From NCBI GenBank assembly GCA_964487555.1, contig CAZART010000019.1:1-57031 (forward strand): a stretch of 57,031 bases of DNA, given 5' to 3'. Source of the stretch: CAZART01 sp964487555 (GTDB taxonomy: Bacteria > Bacteroidota > Rhodothermia > Rhodothermales > VXPQ01). The notes below the pieces were generated by a model. It saw only the letters and a list, made by a program, of their open reading frames with translations, made no database searches and was not told the origin of the DNA. Shown here piece after piece: positions 50,756 through 57,031 of the stretch (positions are counted from its first letter, which is position 1; each line of letters starts with the position of its first letter). Position numbers and translations under genes: made by a program.

Positions 50756-52396
50756 ATGCTCGATCTCTGGTATAAGAACGCCGTCATCTACTGCCTCGAC
50801 GTAGAGACGTTTGTGGACAGCGACGGGGACGGCATCGGCGATTTCGCCGGGCTCCTGCACCGCCTGGACCATATCTCCGGCCTCGGTGCCAACTGTATCT
50901 GGCTCATGCCCTTCTTTCCGACCCCCAATCGGGACGACGGATATGACGTGCTCGATTATTACGACATTGACCGCCGGCTCGGCACGCCGGGTGATTTCGT
51001 CAACTTTACGCGCGAGGCACGCGAACGCGGTATTCGCGTCATTATCGATCTGGTCGTGAACCACACTTCCATCGATCACCCCTGGTTTCAGGAGGCACGC
51101 CGCGATCGTGAGTCTCGCTTCCGATCCTTCTACGTCTGGGCCGACGAGCCTTCCAAGGAGGCAGCTGAAGGCGTCATTTTCCCCGGCTATCAGGAATCCA
51201 CCTGGACCTACGACGATGAGGCGGGGCAGTACTACTACCACCGGTTTTACGAGCACCAGCCCGACCTGAACATCACCAATCCCGAGGTTCAGGAAGAGAT
51301 CGAAAAGATTATGGGCTTCTGGATCGAGCTGGGCGTTTCCGGTTTCCGCATCGATGCCGCTCCGTTTCTCATCGAGTTGAAGGGGCAGGATTCGTCGCCG
51401 TCGGGAGATCGCTACAGTTATCTGACCGACATGCGCAACTTTCTCCAATGGCGTCAGGGTGATTCGATCATGTTGGCCGAAGCCAACGTCCCGCAGGAGG
51501 ACCTCCTCGAGTATTTCGGCAACGGCCGCCGGATGCATATGGTCTTCGGCTTCTTGATCAATCAGTACACATTCCTCTCCCTGGCTCGACGTGACGCCGC
51601 TCCGCTGCGACGCACCCTTGAGGCGCTGCCCAAGATCCCCGAGCTCGGCCAATGGGCCACCTTCCTGAGGAACCATGATGAGCTTGACCTCGGCCGGCTC
51701 ACCGACGAGGAGCGGGAAGAGGTCTTCGACGAGTTCGCTCCTTCGCCTGACATGCGTCTGTATGAACGCGGCATCCGGCGGCGCATGGCGCCAATGCTCG
51801 AGGGCGACGATCGCCGACTCAAGCTGGTCTACGCCCTTCTCTTCAGCCTTCCAGGAACGCCCGTTATTTATTACGGGGATGAGATCGGCATGGGCGAGGA
51901 CATGAGCCTCCCGGAGCGCCGTACCGTCAGGACAGCGATGCAGTGGTCCGATGAGGAGAACGCGGGATTCTCCACAGCACCGCCTGACGAGATCATTCGT
52001 CCCGTCATCAGTGGAGGGCCCTTCGGCTATGAGCAGCTGAATGTCGCCTCGCAGGACCGGGATCAGGAGAGCCTCATGAACACCATCGAGAAGATCATCC
52101 GTACTCGGCGGGGCACGCCGGAATTTGGATGGGGCGATTTTCGGGTTATCGAAGCCGATGCGTCCGAGGTACTCGTACACTGTTGTCACTGGCATGGTAA
52201 CACGGTCGTCGCGTTACACAACCTCTGTGACGAGCCTCGCGAGGTGACCGTCGGCCTGGGTGATAACGGTCCGTCGCGGAAGTGGATCGACATTCTTGAG
52301 GATCGAAAATACGATCCCCTGGATGCCGGCGCGCGGCGCATCGCGCTGGGCGCGTACGGCTACCGTTGGCTGCGTCTCGAAGGGACGCGGCGGTGA
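50756..52396 (+). CDS. GH13 trehalose-synthase/alpha-glucosyltransferase-like enzyme
   Basis: 546 residues without a signal peptide. It starts LDLWYKNAVIYCLDVETFVDSDGDGIGDF, broken here at residue 20 of its usual trehalose-synthase-type opening. GH13 regions are I DLVVNH (about 100), II GFRIDAAP (about 198, nucleophile Asp), III MLAEANV (about 241, acid/base Glu) and IV FLRNHDEL (about 304). The calcium-type loop DSDGDGIGDF near 17-26 is typical of trehalose synthases and oligo-1,6-glucosidases. The C-terminal ~90 residues form domain C. Family knowledge: trehalose synthase interconverts maltose and trehalose, a desiccation protectant. Sucrose- or glucosyl-glycerate-type activities remain possible. 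It fits the stress island. Confidence 0.85.
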   Translation: MLDLWYKNAVIYCLDVETFVDSDGDGIGDFAGLLHRLDHISGLGANCIWLMPFFPTPNRDDGYDVLDYYDIDRRLGTPGDFVNFTREARERGIRVIIDLVVNHTSIDHPWFQEARRDRESRFRSFYVWADEPSKEAAEGVIFPGYQESTWTYDDEAGQYYYHRFYEHQPDLNITNPEVQEEIEKIMGFWIELGVSGFRIDAAPFLIELKGQDSSPSGDRYSYLTDMRNFLQWRQGDSIMLAEANVPQEDLLEYFGNGRRMHMVFGFLINQYTFLSLARRDAAPLRRTLEALPKIPELGQWATFLRNHDELDLGRLTDEEREEVFDEFAPSPDMRLYERGIRRRMAPMLEGDDRRLKLVYALLFSLPGTPVIYYGDEIGMGEDMSLPERRTVRTAMQWSDEENAGFSTAPPDEIIRPVISGGPFGYEQLNVASQDRDQESLMNTIEKIIRTRRGTPEFGWGDFRVIEADASEVLVHCCHWHGNTVVALHNLCDEPREVTVGLGDNGPSRKWIDILEDRKYDPLDAGARRIALGAYGYRWLRLEGTRR

Positions 52397-52611
52397 CGTT
52401 CCCGATAGGGCATCGGGCGTGAGCGTTTTTCCGAGGAAAGCCGTGCGCAACCTCCGGTATCCCAGCCGGGCTCCAAGTTCGTAACGCCGACTTTTCAGGG
52501 GCGGTACAACTACTCCGATGCCCACAGGTAGACCCTTGCAGTGGTAGACCTGTGTCGGGGCGTCGGTCGCGACGGGTCGTATTTCCATCAAACGAACGAG
52601 GAGAGAAGGAC

Positions 52612-53115
52612 ATGGAGCCGCAGAGACATTTGATCGAATGGTTAAAGGACGCGCACGCCATGGAAGAGAAGGCCGCTCAGATTCTGGAACGGCAGGAGGA
52701 GCGGTTCGAGAGCTATCCGGATGCTCAACTTCGTATAAGGCAGCATCGCGATGAAACGAAGCGTCAGTCAGAGCGCGTCGCCCAGTGTATCTCGCGTCTC
52801 GACGGAGAAACGTCGGGTCTAAAAGACCTTGGCGGCATCGTGATGGGGAATTTCGCGGCCATGGCGAATGCGATGGCGGAGGACGAAGTGGTGAAGAACG
52901 CCATTGGGGACTATGCCTTCGAGCATTTCGAGGTCGCCTGCTATACGTCACTCATTGCGGCGGCTGAAGCTGTCGGTGACGAGCACACGGCCGAGGTCTG
53001 CAGGGAGATTCTCGAAGAGGAAGAAGCGATGGCTAACTGGCTCCAGCAGCATCTTCCGGAGGTCACCACAAGCTATCTGGAGCGTGACGCCGTCGGCCTT
53101 CAGGCAAAACGTTGA
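52612..53115 (+). CDS. Ferritin-like DUF892-type protein, copy 2
   Basis: 167 residues from the ATG at 52612, with GAGGAG 9 to 14 bases upstream. The helices are rich in Glu and His: WLKDAHAMEEKAAQILERQ near 9-28, RIRQHRDETKRQSERVAQCI near 42-61 and YAFEHFEVACYTSLIAAAEA near 104-123. A further EEEEAMANWLQQHLPEVT closes the bundle. This arrangement resembles DUF892/YciF proteins and supplies a candidate di-iron site. It is a distant relative of the gene at 45060, so the stress island is flanked by two such genes. The 215-base upstream gap contains two TAGACC repeats near 52531-52551. Confidence 0.85.
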   Translation: MEPQRHLIEWLKDAHAMEEKAAQILERQEERFESYPDAQLRIRQHRDETKRQSERVAQCISRLDGETSGLKDLGGIVMGNFAAMANAMAEDEVVKNAIGDYAFEHFEVACYTSLIAAAEAVGDEHTAEVCREILEEEEAMANWLQQHLPEVTTSYLERDAVGLQAKR

Positions 53116-53147
53116 TCTGAGGTACTAGCTATAGCTAGCCGCGACGG

Positions 53148-53161
53148 CGCAAAGCTTTGCG
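53148..53161. promoter_or_regulatory. 14-base palindrome CGCAAAGCTTTGCG
   Basis: This perfect dyad lies 33 bases after the DUF892 stop. It has the half-site GCAAA seen in the LacI-type operators but a central GC rather than CG. A neighbouring perfect palindrome is at 53125-53138. It may be an operator or part of a termination hairpin. Confidence 0.4.
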
Positions 53162-53218
53162 TATGGGTCAGCGCGTCTTGTTGGCGTCCGCCGATTCAAG
53201 ACGTCTGCCAAATTCAAT

Positions 53219-53254
53219 GCGAGGGGACGACGTTTATATACGCCGGCCCCTCGC
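53219..53254. terminator. GC-rich stem-loop in the GH42 upstream region
   Basis: GCGAGGGG (53219-53226) pairs perfectly with CCCCTCGC (53247-53254), with 20 bases between. No T-run follows. It could end the DUF892 transcript or serve as a leader structure for the GH42 gene. Confidence 0.4.
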
Positions 53255-53344
53255 TGCGTTCAATTCCGTCCCATCGAGCGTCTTTGTTCGCCTTGCTCGG
53301 GATTACGATTGACATACATTCACGAAAGCGCTAAACTTCCACCC

Positions 53345-53364
53345 TTGCACAATCGTTTGCGCAG
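53345..53364. promoter_or_regulatory. LacI-type operator upstream of GH42
   Basis: TTGCACAATCGTTTGCGCAG has the core CAATCGTTTG, one base from the sites at 4602 and 4766, with the same TTGCACAA left flank. A GAAAGCGCT element lies 21 bases to its left (53324-53332), as a similar element does in the ABC transporter control region. Confidence 0.55.
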
Positions 53365-53469
53365 CCGCGCTCGAGCTGAACGCGCAAACACATCCGCAGT
53401 CAATCACCGCCTTCGTAGAACGGCTCAACCTGCGGCAGACGGTCCGCCTACCTCACCAGAACGCACTCA

Positions 53470-55728
53470 ATGCGCGAGCTCCTCAGCAGCAACTACTTTC
53501 CTTTCGGATCACAATACTACCGGGCCCCCTCACCCCCTCCCGAAGATTGGGAGAAGGACCTCAAAAACATGAGGGACCTTGGATTCAACTCCATCAAATA
53601 CTGGATCCAATGGCGGTGGAATCATCCCGAAGAAGACCGCTTCTACTGGGACGATATCGACGGGCTGATGGAGCTGTCCGCGAAGTACGACTTCAACGTG
53701 ATGCTCAACACCATCGTCGACGTCGCCCCGGCGTGGATCTATCAGAAGTACGACGACGCTTCGATGCTCACCCTCGATGGGAGGCGGATCGGTCCGCAGA
53801 CCCAGTCACACCGGCAGATCGGCGGGCTCGGTCTCTGCCTGAACCATGAGGGAGCCGTCGAGCACATGATGCGGTTTCTGAGAGCGGCATTCGAGCGCTA
53901 CAGCGATCATCCGGCCCTCGAAATCTGGAATTTCGGGAGCGAACCGGAGCTCACGCAGTCCATGTCTCAGATGCGGCTCTGGGCCGACGATGCCGGCAAG
54001 ATAGGCGACATGATGTGCCACTGCGACCTGTGCCGCGCCAAGTTCAAGGAGTGGCTGAGCGAAAAGTACGGCTCTATCGAGAAGCTCAACCTTTCGTGGG
54101 ATCGCAACTATACGAGCTTCGAGCAGGCCGAGCTGCCGAAGACGCGCAATACGTTCAACGATCTCATTGACTGGCGCATGTTCTTCGTGGACGTCCTCGG
54201 CCGGAATGTCCGGCGGCGTTACGAAATCTGCAAGGAGGTCGACGGCGACCGGCATCCGCAGATGTGCCACCACGTTTTCATCCAGGGCTTTCCGATCACG
54301 TCCACGGCGAATGACCCCTGGAACGTCGGCCAGATCGGAGATCTTCACGGCTTCACGCAGATGGATGATCCGATGATGCACGACATCCTCCGCTCGTGCG
54401 CGCGCGGCAAGCCGGTGATGTCGGCGGAGATGCTCATGTTGATGGGCTACACGCTCGACCTCCACGAGGTCATCACGGCCGATGACATAAAGCGGCACAT
54501 CTTCACCGGCATCGCGGCAAACCTGAAGGGCTTCATCTTCTGGCAGTACCGGCCGGAGATGCTCGGCCGCGAGGCGCCGGCGTGGGGCTTGTCCCATCTG
54601 GACGGTTCGTCCACGGAATGGCTCGAGGCCTATGCCGAATGCGGCCGCGCTCTGGACGAACATAAGGATTTCCTCTTTGATGCCGAGCCGCCGAAAGCCG
54701 ACGTGGCGATCCTCTATCATCCTGAAAATCAGATATTTACGTGGGCGGCCACCGGCAACGAGAAGAACGTGACACAGTCGCTGCTCGGTGTGCATAAAGC
54801 GCTCTACGAGCGAAGCATCCGCACGGACTTCATCCACCCGAAGGACGTCGAGAAAGGGCACCTTGGCGAATACAAAGTGGTCATCCTCCCGCTGCCGTAC
54901 CTGCTGGATGGTGCCACGGCCCTGGCGCTGCGAGACTTTGTCGAGGACGGGGGCTTGCTGATCAGCGAGGCGTATCTGGGCGGATGGAACCGTGACGAAG
55001 GTCGGCACAGCACGACGATCCCCGGGTTCGGTTTGCATGAAGTCTTCAGAGTGCGTCAGGCGAACGGCGAGCCGGCCTCCGAGGATCAGTATCTGAACCT
55101 CGGCGGCGTTGTTCGCAACAGAGGCGCGATTGCCGTTCGGCCGGGCATCCATGAGAGTGGTGACGGTACGGCGTTCGCGCAATCGGTCGACGTTTCGAAC
55201 GGCATCGGGCGCGTGGTCATCCACCTGAAAAAGGACCTTCCGGGACTCGATGCCGGGGCACGGGTGCAGGGGACGATCATCAAAGAAACCTATTTCGTTG
55301 AGGGCGCCGACGTGCTGGCGGAGTACGCGGACGGCCGCGCGGCCATCACGAAGTCGAACTACGGGAAGGGCACGGCCATCCAGATCGGCTCCTATATCGG
55401 TCTCGGTTATTACAGGTTTGAGGACGAGAACAACGGTGCACTGATCGCAGGACTCGTCCTGGATGCGGCAAACGTGCGGAGGCCCGTCGTGCGCGGGGAC
55501 GTCCACGTGCGCGTCGACACGCTGAGCGACGGCGAGGGTGGTGCCATGGTGATCCTCCAGAACCAGGAATTAAGGCCGGCGGACATCGCCGTCGACGTGC
55601 CGGACCTGGCCTTCGAGCGGGCGATCGAAATTTTCGACGCGACGGAGCTGTCGGCCACGGTAACGGCCGGCGGCGTGAGCTTTTCCGCGCGGCTCAAATC
55701 CGGTGAGGTGCGCGTCTATCGTGTCTGA
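53470..55728 (+). CDS. GH42 beta-galactosidase-like enzyme
   Basis: 752 residues, no signal peptide. The N-terminal barrel starts YFPFGSQYYRAPSPPPEDW, then MRDLGFNSIKYWIQWRWNHP near 35-54. The acid/base region is EIWNFGSEPEL near 155, slightly different from the usual N-E-Y. The cysteine cluster of the family is seen as MCHCDLCRAKFKEWLSEKYG near 182-201. The nucleophile Glu is in PVMSAEMLML near 318. A beta-galactosidase trimerisation domain (VAILYHPENQIFTW onward) and a small C-terminal beta-domain follow. GH42 enzymes cleave terminal beta-galactosides, in the cytosol here. The MFS transporter overlaps its end, so the two likely act as an uptake-and-hydrolysis pair. Confidence 0.9.
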   Translation: MRELLSSNYFPFGSQYYRAPSPPPEDWEKDLKNMRDLGFNSIKYWIQWRWNHPEEDRFYWDDIDGLMELSAKYDFNVMLNTIVDVAPAWIYQKYDDASMLTLDGRRIGPQTQSHRQIGGLGLCLNHEGAVEHMMRFLRAAFERYSDHPALEIWNFGSEPELTQSMSQMRLWADDAGKIGDMMCHCDLCRAKFKEWLSEKYGSIEKLNLSWDRNYTSFEQAELPKTRNTFNDLIDWRMFFVDVLGRNVRRRYEICKEVDGDRHPQMCHHVFIQGFPITSTANDPWNVGQIGDLHGFTQMDDPMMHDILRSCARGKPVMSAEMLMLMGYTLDLHEVITADDIKRHIFTGIAANLKGFIFWQYRPEMLGREAPAWGLSHLDGSSTEWLEAYAECGRALDEHKDFLFDAEPPKADVAILYHPENQIFTWAATGNEKNVTQSLLGVHKALYERSIRTDFIHPKDVEKGHLGEYKVVILPLPYLLDGATALALRDFVEDGGLLISEAYLGGWNRDEGRHSTTIPGFGLHEVFRVRQANGEPASEDQYLNLGGVVRNRGAIAVRPGIHESGDGTAFAQSVDVSNGIGRVVIHLKKDLPGLDAGARVQGTIIKETYFVEGADVLAEYADGRAAITKSNYGKGTAIQIGSYIGLGYYRFEDENNGALIAGLVLDAANVRRPVVRGDVHVRVDTLSDGEGGAMVILQNQELRPADIAVDVPDLAFERAIEIFDATELSATVTAGGVSFSARLKSGEVRVYRV

Positions 55729-56998
55729 ACCGGTTTCTCAGGCCGGCCGCGTCATTGAGCGTGAGCCGCGGGTCGTTCGCCGCAATTTCGTTCTGAACGT
55801 CGTCGACGGCGCGGTATTCGCGTTCGGCCTCGGCTTCGCGTCGCGGTCCACGGTGCTTCCGGTGTTCGTGAAGAACATCGGCGGCGAGGGGATTGCGATT
55901 TCGCTGATTCCCGTGCTGTGGATTCTCGGATTCAACATTCCACAAATCGCGATTGCTAACTACGTCGGCCACGTCTCCCCCAAGAAGCCGCTGCTTTTAA
56001 AGACGGGTCTCGTCCAACGGCTTCCGTGGCTGCTGTTGGCTGTCGTAACTTTCCTGTGGATCGAGGGGCTTCCGCCGGCGATCGCGCTGCCGCTCTTTCT
56101 CGTGCTATTCACCCTCGCGGCCGCTGGCGGCAGTCTAAATCTACCTGTCTGGTTCGACATCGTATCGAAAATCACGCCGGTGCGGCTGCGAGGGCGGATG
56201 TTCGCGCTTCGGACGGTGATCGGCGGCGCGCTGGGCATTCTGGCCGGGTGGATCGTAGAGCGGGTATTGGCCACGTGGACCTATCCGGACAGCTTCGGCC
56301 TGCTTTTCGGATTATGCTTCGCGGCCATGATGATTTCCTACGTATTCATCTGCCTGCTCGACGAAGGCAACCGCGTGCTGCCGAAGAAGACGCTGCGATA
56401 CCGCGAATATCTCCGCAGCCTGCCGCGCATCCTTCGGAAGGAGACCAACTTTCGGAATTTTCTGATCGGCGAATCGCTGCTGGTTGCCGCCACGATGGTC
56501 GAGGCGTTTTTCGTCGTGGACGCCATCCAGTCGTTCGGTCTTCCCGACAGCTATGCCGGCCGCTTCACGGCGATCATCATGTTCAGCATGGTCGTCGGCA
56601 CGCTGCTGTTCGGTTATCTGGCGGATCGGTGGGGGCACCGCATCAACATGGTGCTCTCGGCGGCCTTCATGATCGTGGCCTGCGTGGCGGCGCTGATGGC
56701 CGGAAGCGTCGCGGTGTATTACGTTGTATTCGTCGCCGCCGCTTTGACGCTCGGCCTCCGTACGATTTCGCGGCTGCCGATCGTAGCCGAGCTGTGCGGC
56801 GAAGAGGACCGCCCCACCTACGTGGCGCTCATGAATGTGGTGACGGCGCCGTTCGTGCTGGCCGGCGTCGGAGCCGGATGGATGGCGAATGTGTACGGAT
56901 ACGACGCTGTGTTTGTCGGGGCCGTGGTGCTGTCGATGGCGGCGTGCGGGTGGTTTGGGTTGATGGTGGAGGAGCCGAGGGGGGAGGGTCGAGGATAG
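55703..56998 (+). CDS. MFS transporter, probably for a sugar or glycoside
   Basis: 431 residues from the GTG at 55703; a GTG at 55721 would shorten it by 6 residues and is just as likely. Twelve hydrophobic segments are visible. The loop between segments 2 and 3 (YVGHVSPKKPLLLKTGL) and that between 8 and 9 (FGYLADRWGHRINMVLS) carry the G-x-L-(A/S)-D-R-x-G-x-R/H-type motif of major facilitators. It begins inside the GH42 gene, so the two are translationally coupled. The last residues (RGEGRG) are encoded by the purine-rich repeat that runs to the window edge, which suggests the stop codon was set by repeat insertion or expansion. Confidence 0.87.
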   Translation: MRCASIVSEPVSQAGRVIEREPRVVRRNFVLNVVDGAVFAFGLGFASRSTVLPVFVKNIGGEGIAISLIPVLWILGFNIPQIAIANYVGHVSPKKPLLLKTGLVQRLPWLLLAVVTFLWIEGLPPAIALPLFLVLFTLAAAGGSLNLPVWFDIVSKITPVRLRGRMFALRTVIGGALGILAGWIVERVLATWTYPDSFGLLFGLCFAAMMISYVFICLLDEGNRVLPKKTLRYREYLRSLPRILRKETNFRNFLIGESLLVAATMVEAFFVVDAIQSFGLPDSYAGRFTAIIMFSMVVGTLLFGYLADRWGHRINMVLSAAFMIVACVAALMAGSVAVYYVVFVAAALTLGLRTISRLPIVAELCGEEDRPTYVALMNVVTAPFVLAGVGAGWMANVYGYDAVFVGAVVLSMAACGWFGLMVEEPRGEGRG

Positions 56999-57031
56999 AG
57001 GGGGGAGGGTCGAGGATAGAGGGTCGAGGAT
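56981..57031. repeat. Tandem purine-rich repeat at the window edge
   Basis: GGGTCGAGGATAGAG occurs at 56986-57000 and 57007-57021, each preceded by GGGGA. A third, partial copy GGGTCGAGGAT runs from 57021 to the last base. The array overlaps the end of the MFS gene and continues beyond the window. Confidence 0.8.

Larger units (their letters stand above)
53116..53469. promoter_or_regulatory. 354-base regulatory gap before the GH42 gene
   Basis: No gene is seen. The gap holds a 14-base palindrome CTAGCTATAGCTAG (53125-53138), a second palindrome CGCAAAGCTTTGCG (53148-53161), a GCGAGGGG/CCCCTCGC stem (53219-53254), and two operator-like elements shared with the ABC transporter control region (53324-53336 and 53345-53364). 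Confidence 0.6.

Noticed and set aside
50702..52195. Minus-strand open frame of 497 codons across the GH13 gene
   Set aside because: It is antisense to a gene with all four GH13 motifs and has no family signature of its own.
53806..55506. Long open frame on the minus strand across the GH42 gene (566 codons)
   Set aside because: It lies wholly inside a convincing GH42 gene, with low-complexity Arg/Val/His-rich content and no recognisable motif. High GC makes such antisense frames common.
1..57031. tRNA, rRNA, CRISPR arrays, insertion sequences or transposases
   Set aside because: None could be recognised by reading both strands; no cloverleaf, repeat-spacer array or transposase motif was seen. 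A covariance-model scan would be decisive for small RNAs.

Overview
The window (about 57 kb, GC roughly 58-60% by eye, almost fully coding) looks like a chromosome segment of a Bacteroidota/FCB-group bacterium, most likely a Rhodothermota (Rhodothermales-like) member. The evidence is three secreted proteins that end in the 'NYPNPFNPST...' type C-terminal sorting module (or a close relative of it), a TonB-dependent receptor with an N-terminal carboxypeptidase-regulatory-like domain, a PorV/PorQ-family outer-membrane protein, and many cytoplasmic glycosidases. No rRNA, tRNA, IS element or CRISPR array was recognised.

Region 1 (1-33.9 kb) is a carbohydrate-use island. It holds the tail of a phytanoyl-CoA dioxygenase-like gene, two zinc-type dehydrogenases, a LacI-family regulator, an SGNH-hydrolase/TPR protein, and a binding-protein-dependent sugar transporter (lipoprotein, solute-binding protein, two permeases, no ATPase). 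These are followed by a duplicated carbohydrate-binding-like secreted protein, a TonB receptor / secreted protein / PorV-like triad without SusD, a GH106-like enzyme, a sulfatase, ribokinase and ribose pyranase, a secreted GH13 enzyme, a three-gene overlapping catabolic operon, an FG-GAP/ASPIC-UnbV protein and a Tat-type GH10 xylanase. The content points to import and breakdown of plant or algal polysaccharides, with a possibly sulfated, rhamnose-containing substrate (inference). Palindromes of the form TTGCACAA-WCGW-TTGCACAA lie before the regulator, before the transporter operon and before the GH42 gene at the far end, suggesting one LacI regulon across the window.

Region 2 (34.2-45.0 kb) is a tightly coupled, all-plus-strand glycan-biosynthesis cassette: a sugar-nucleotide epimerase, a GH39-like/CDP-paratose-2-epimerase-like fusion, a dehydrogenase, a Gfo/Idh oxidoreductase, a GT4 glycosyltransferase, three CgeB-like glycosyltransferases and a CmoB-like methyltransferase. 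Five of its junctions are 4-base ATGA overlaps.

Region 3 (45.0-53.1 kb) resembles a stress-survival island: two DUF892 ferritin-like proteins, a poxvirus-type topoisomerase IB, a Rho-N-domain small protein, a degenerate APH-fold protein, a histidine phosphatase and a GH13 trehalose-synthase-like enzyme. Embedded in it is the most striking gene of the window, at 46928-47974. It is a paralogue of the GH39-like domain of the region 2 fusion with the two halves of the barrel in swapped order, either a natural circular permutant or the remnant of a tandem two-domain protein.

Region 4 (53.1-57.0 kb) returns to sugar use: a regulatory intergenic region rich in palindromes, a GH42 beta-galactosidase and an overlapping MFS transporter that runs into a purine-rich tandem repeat at the edge of the window.
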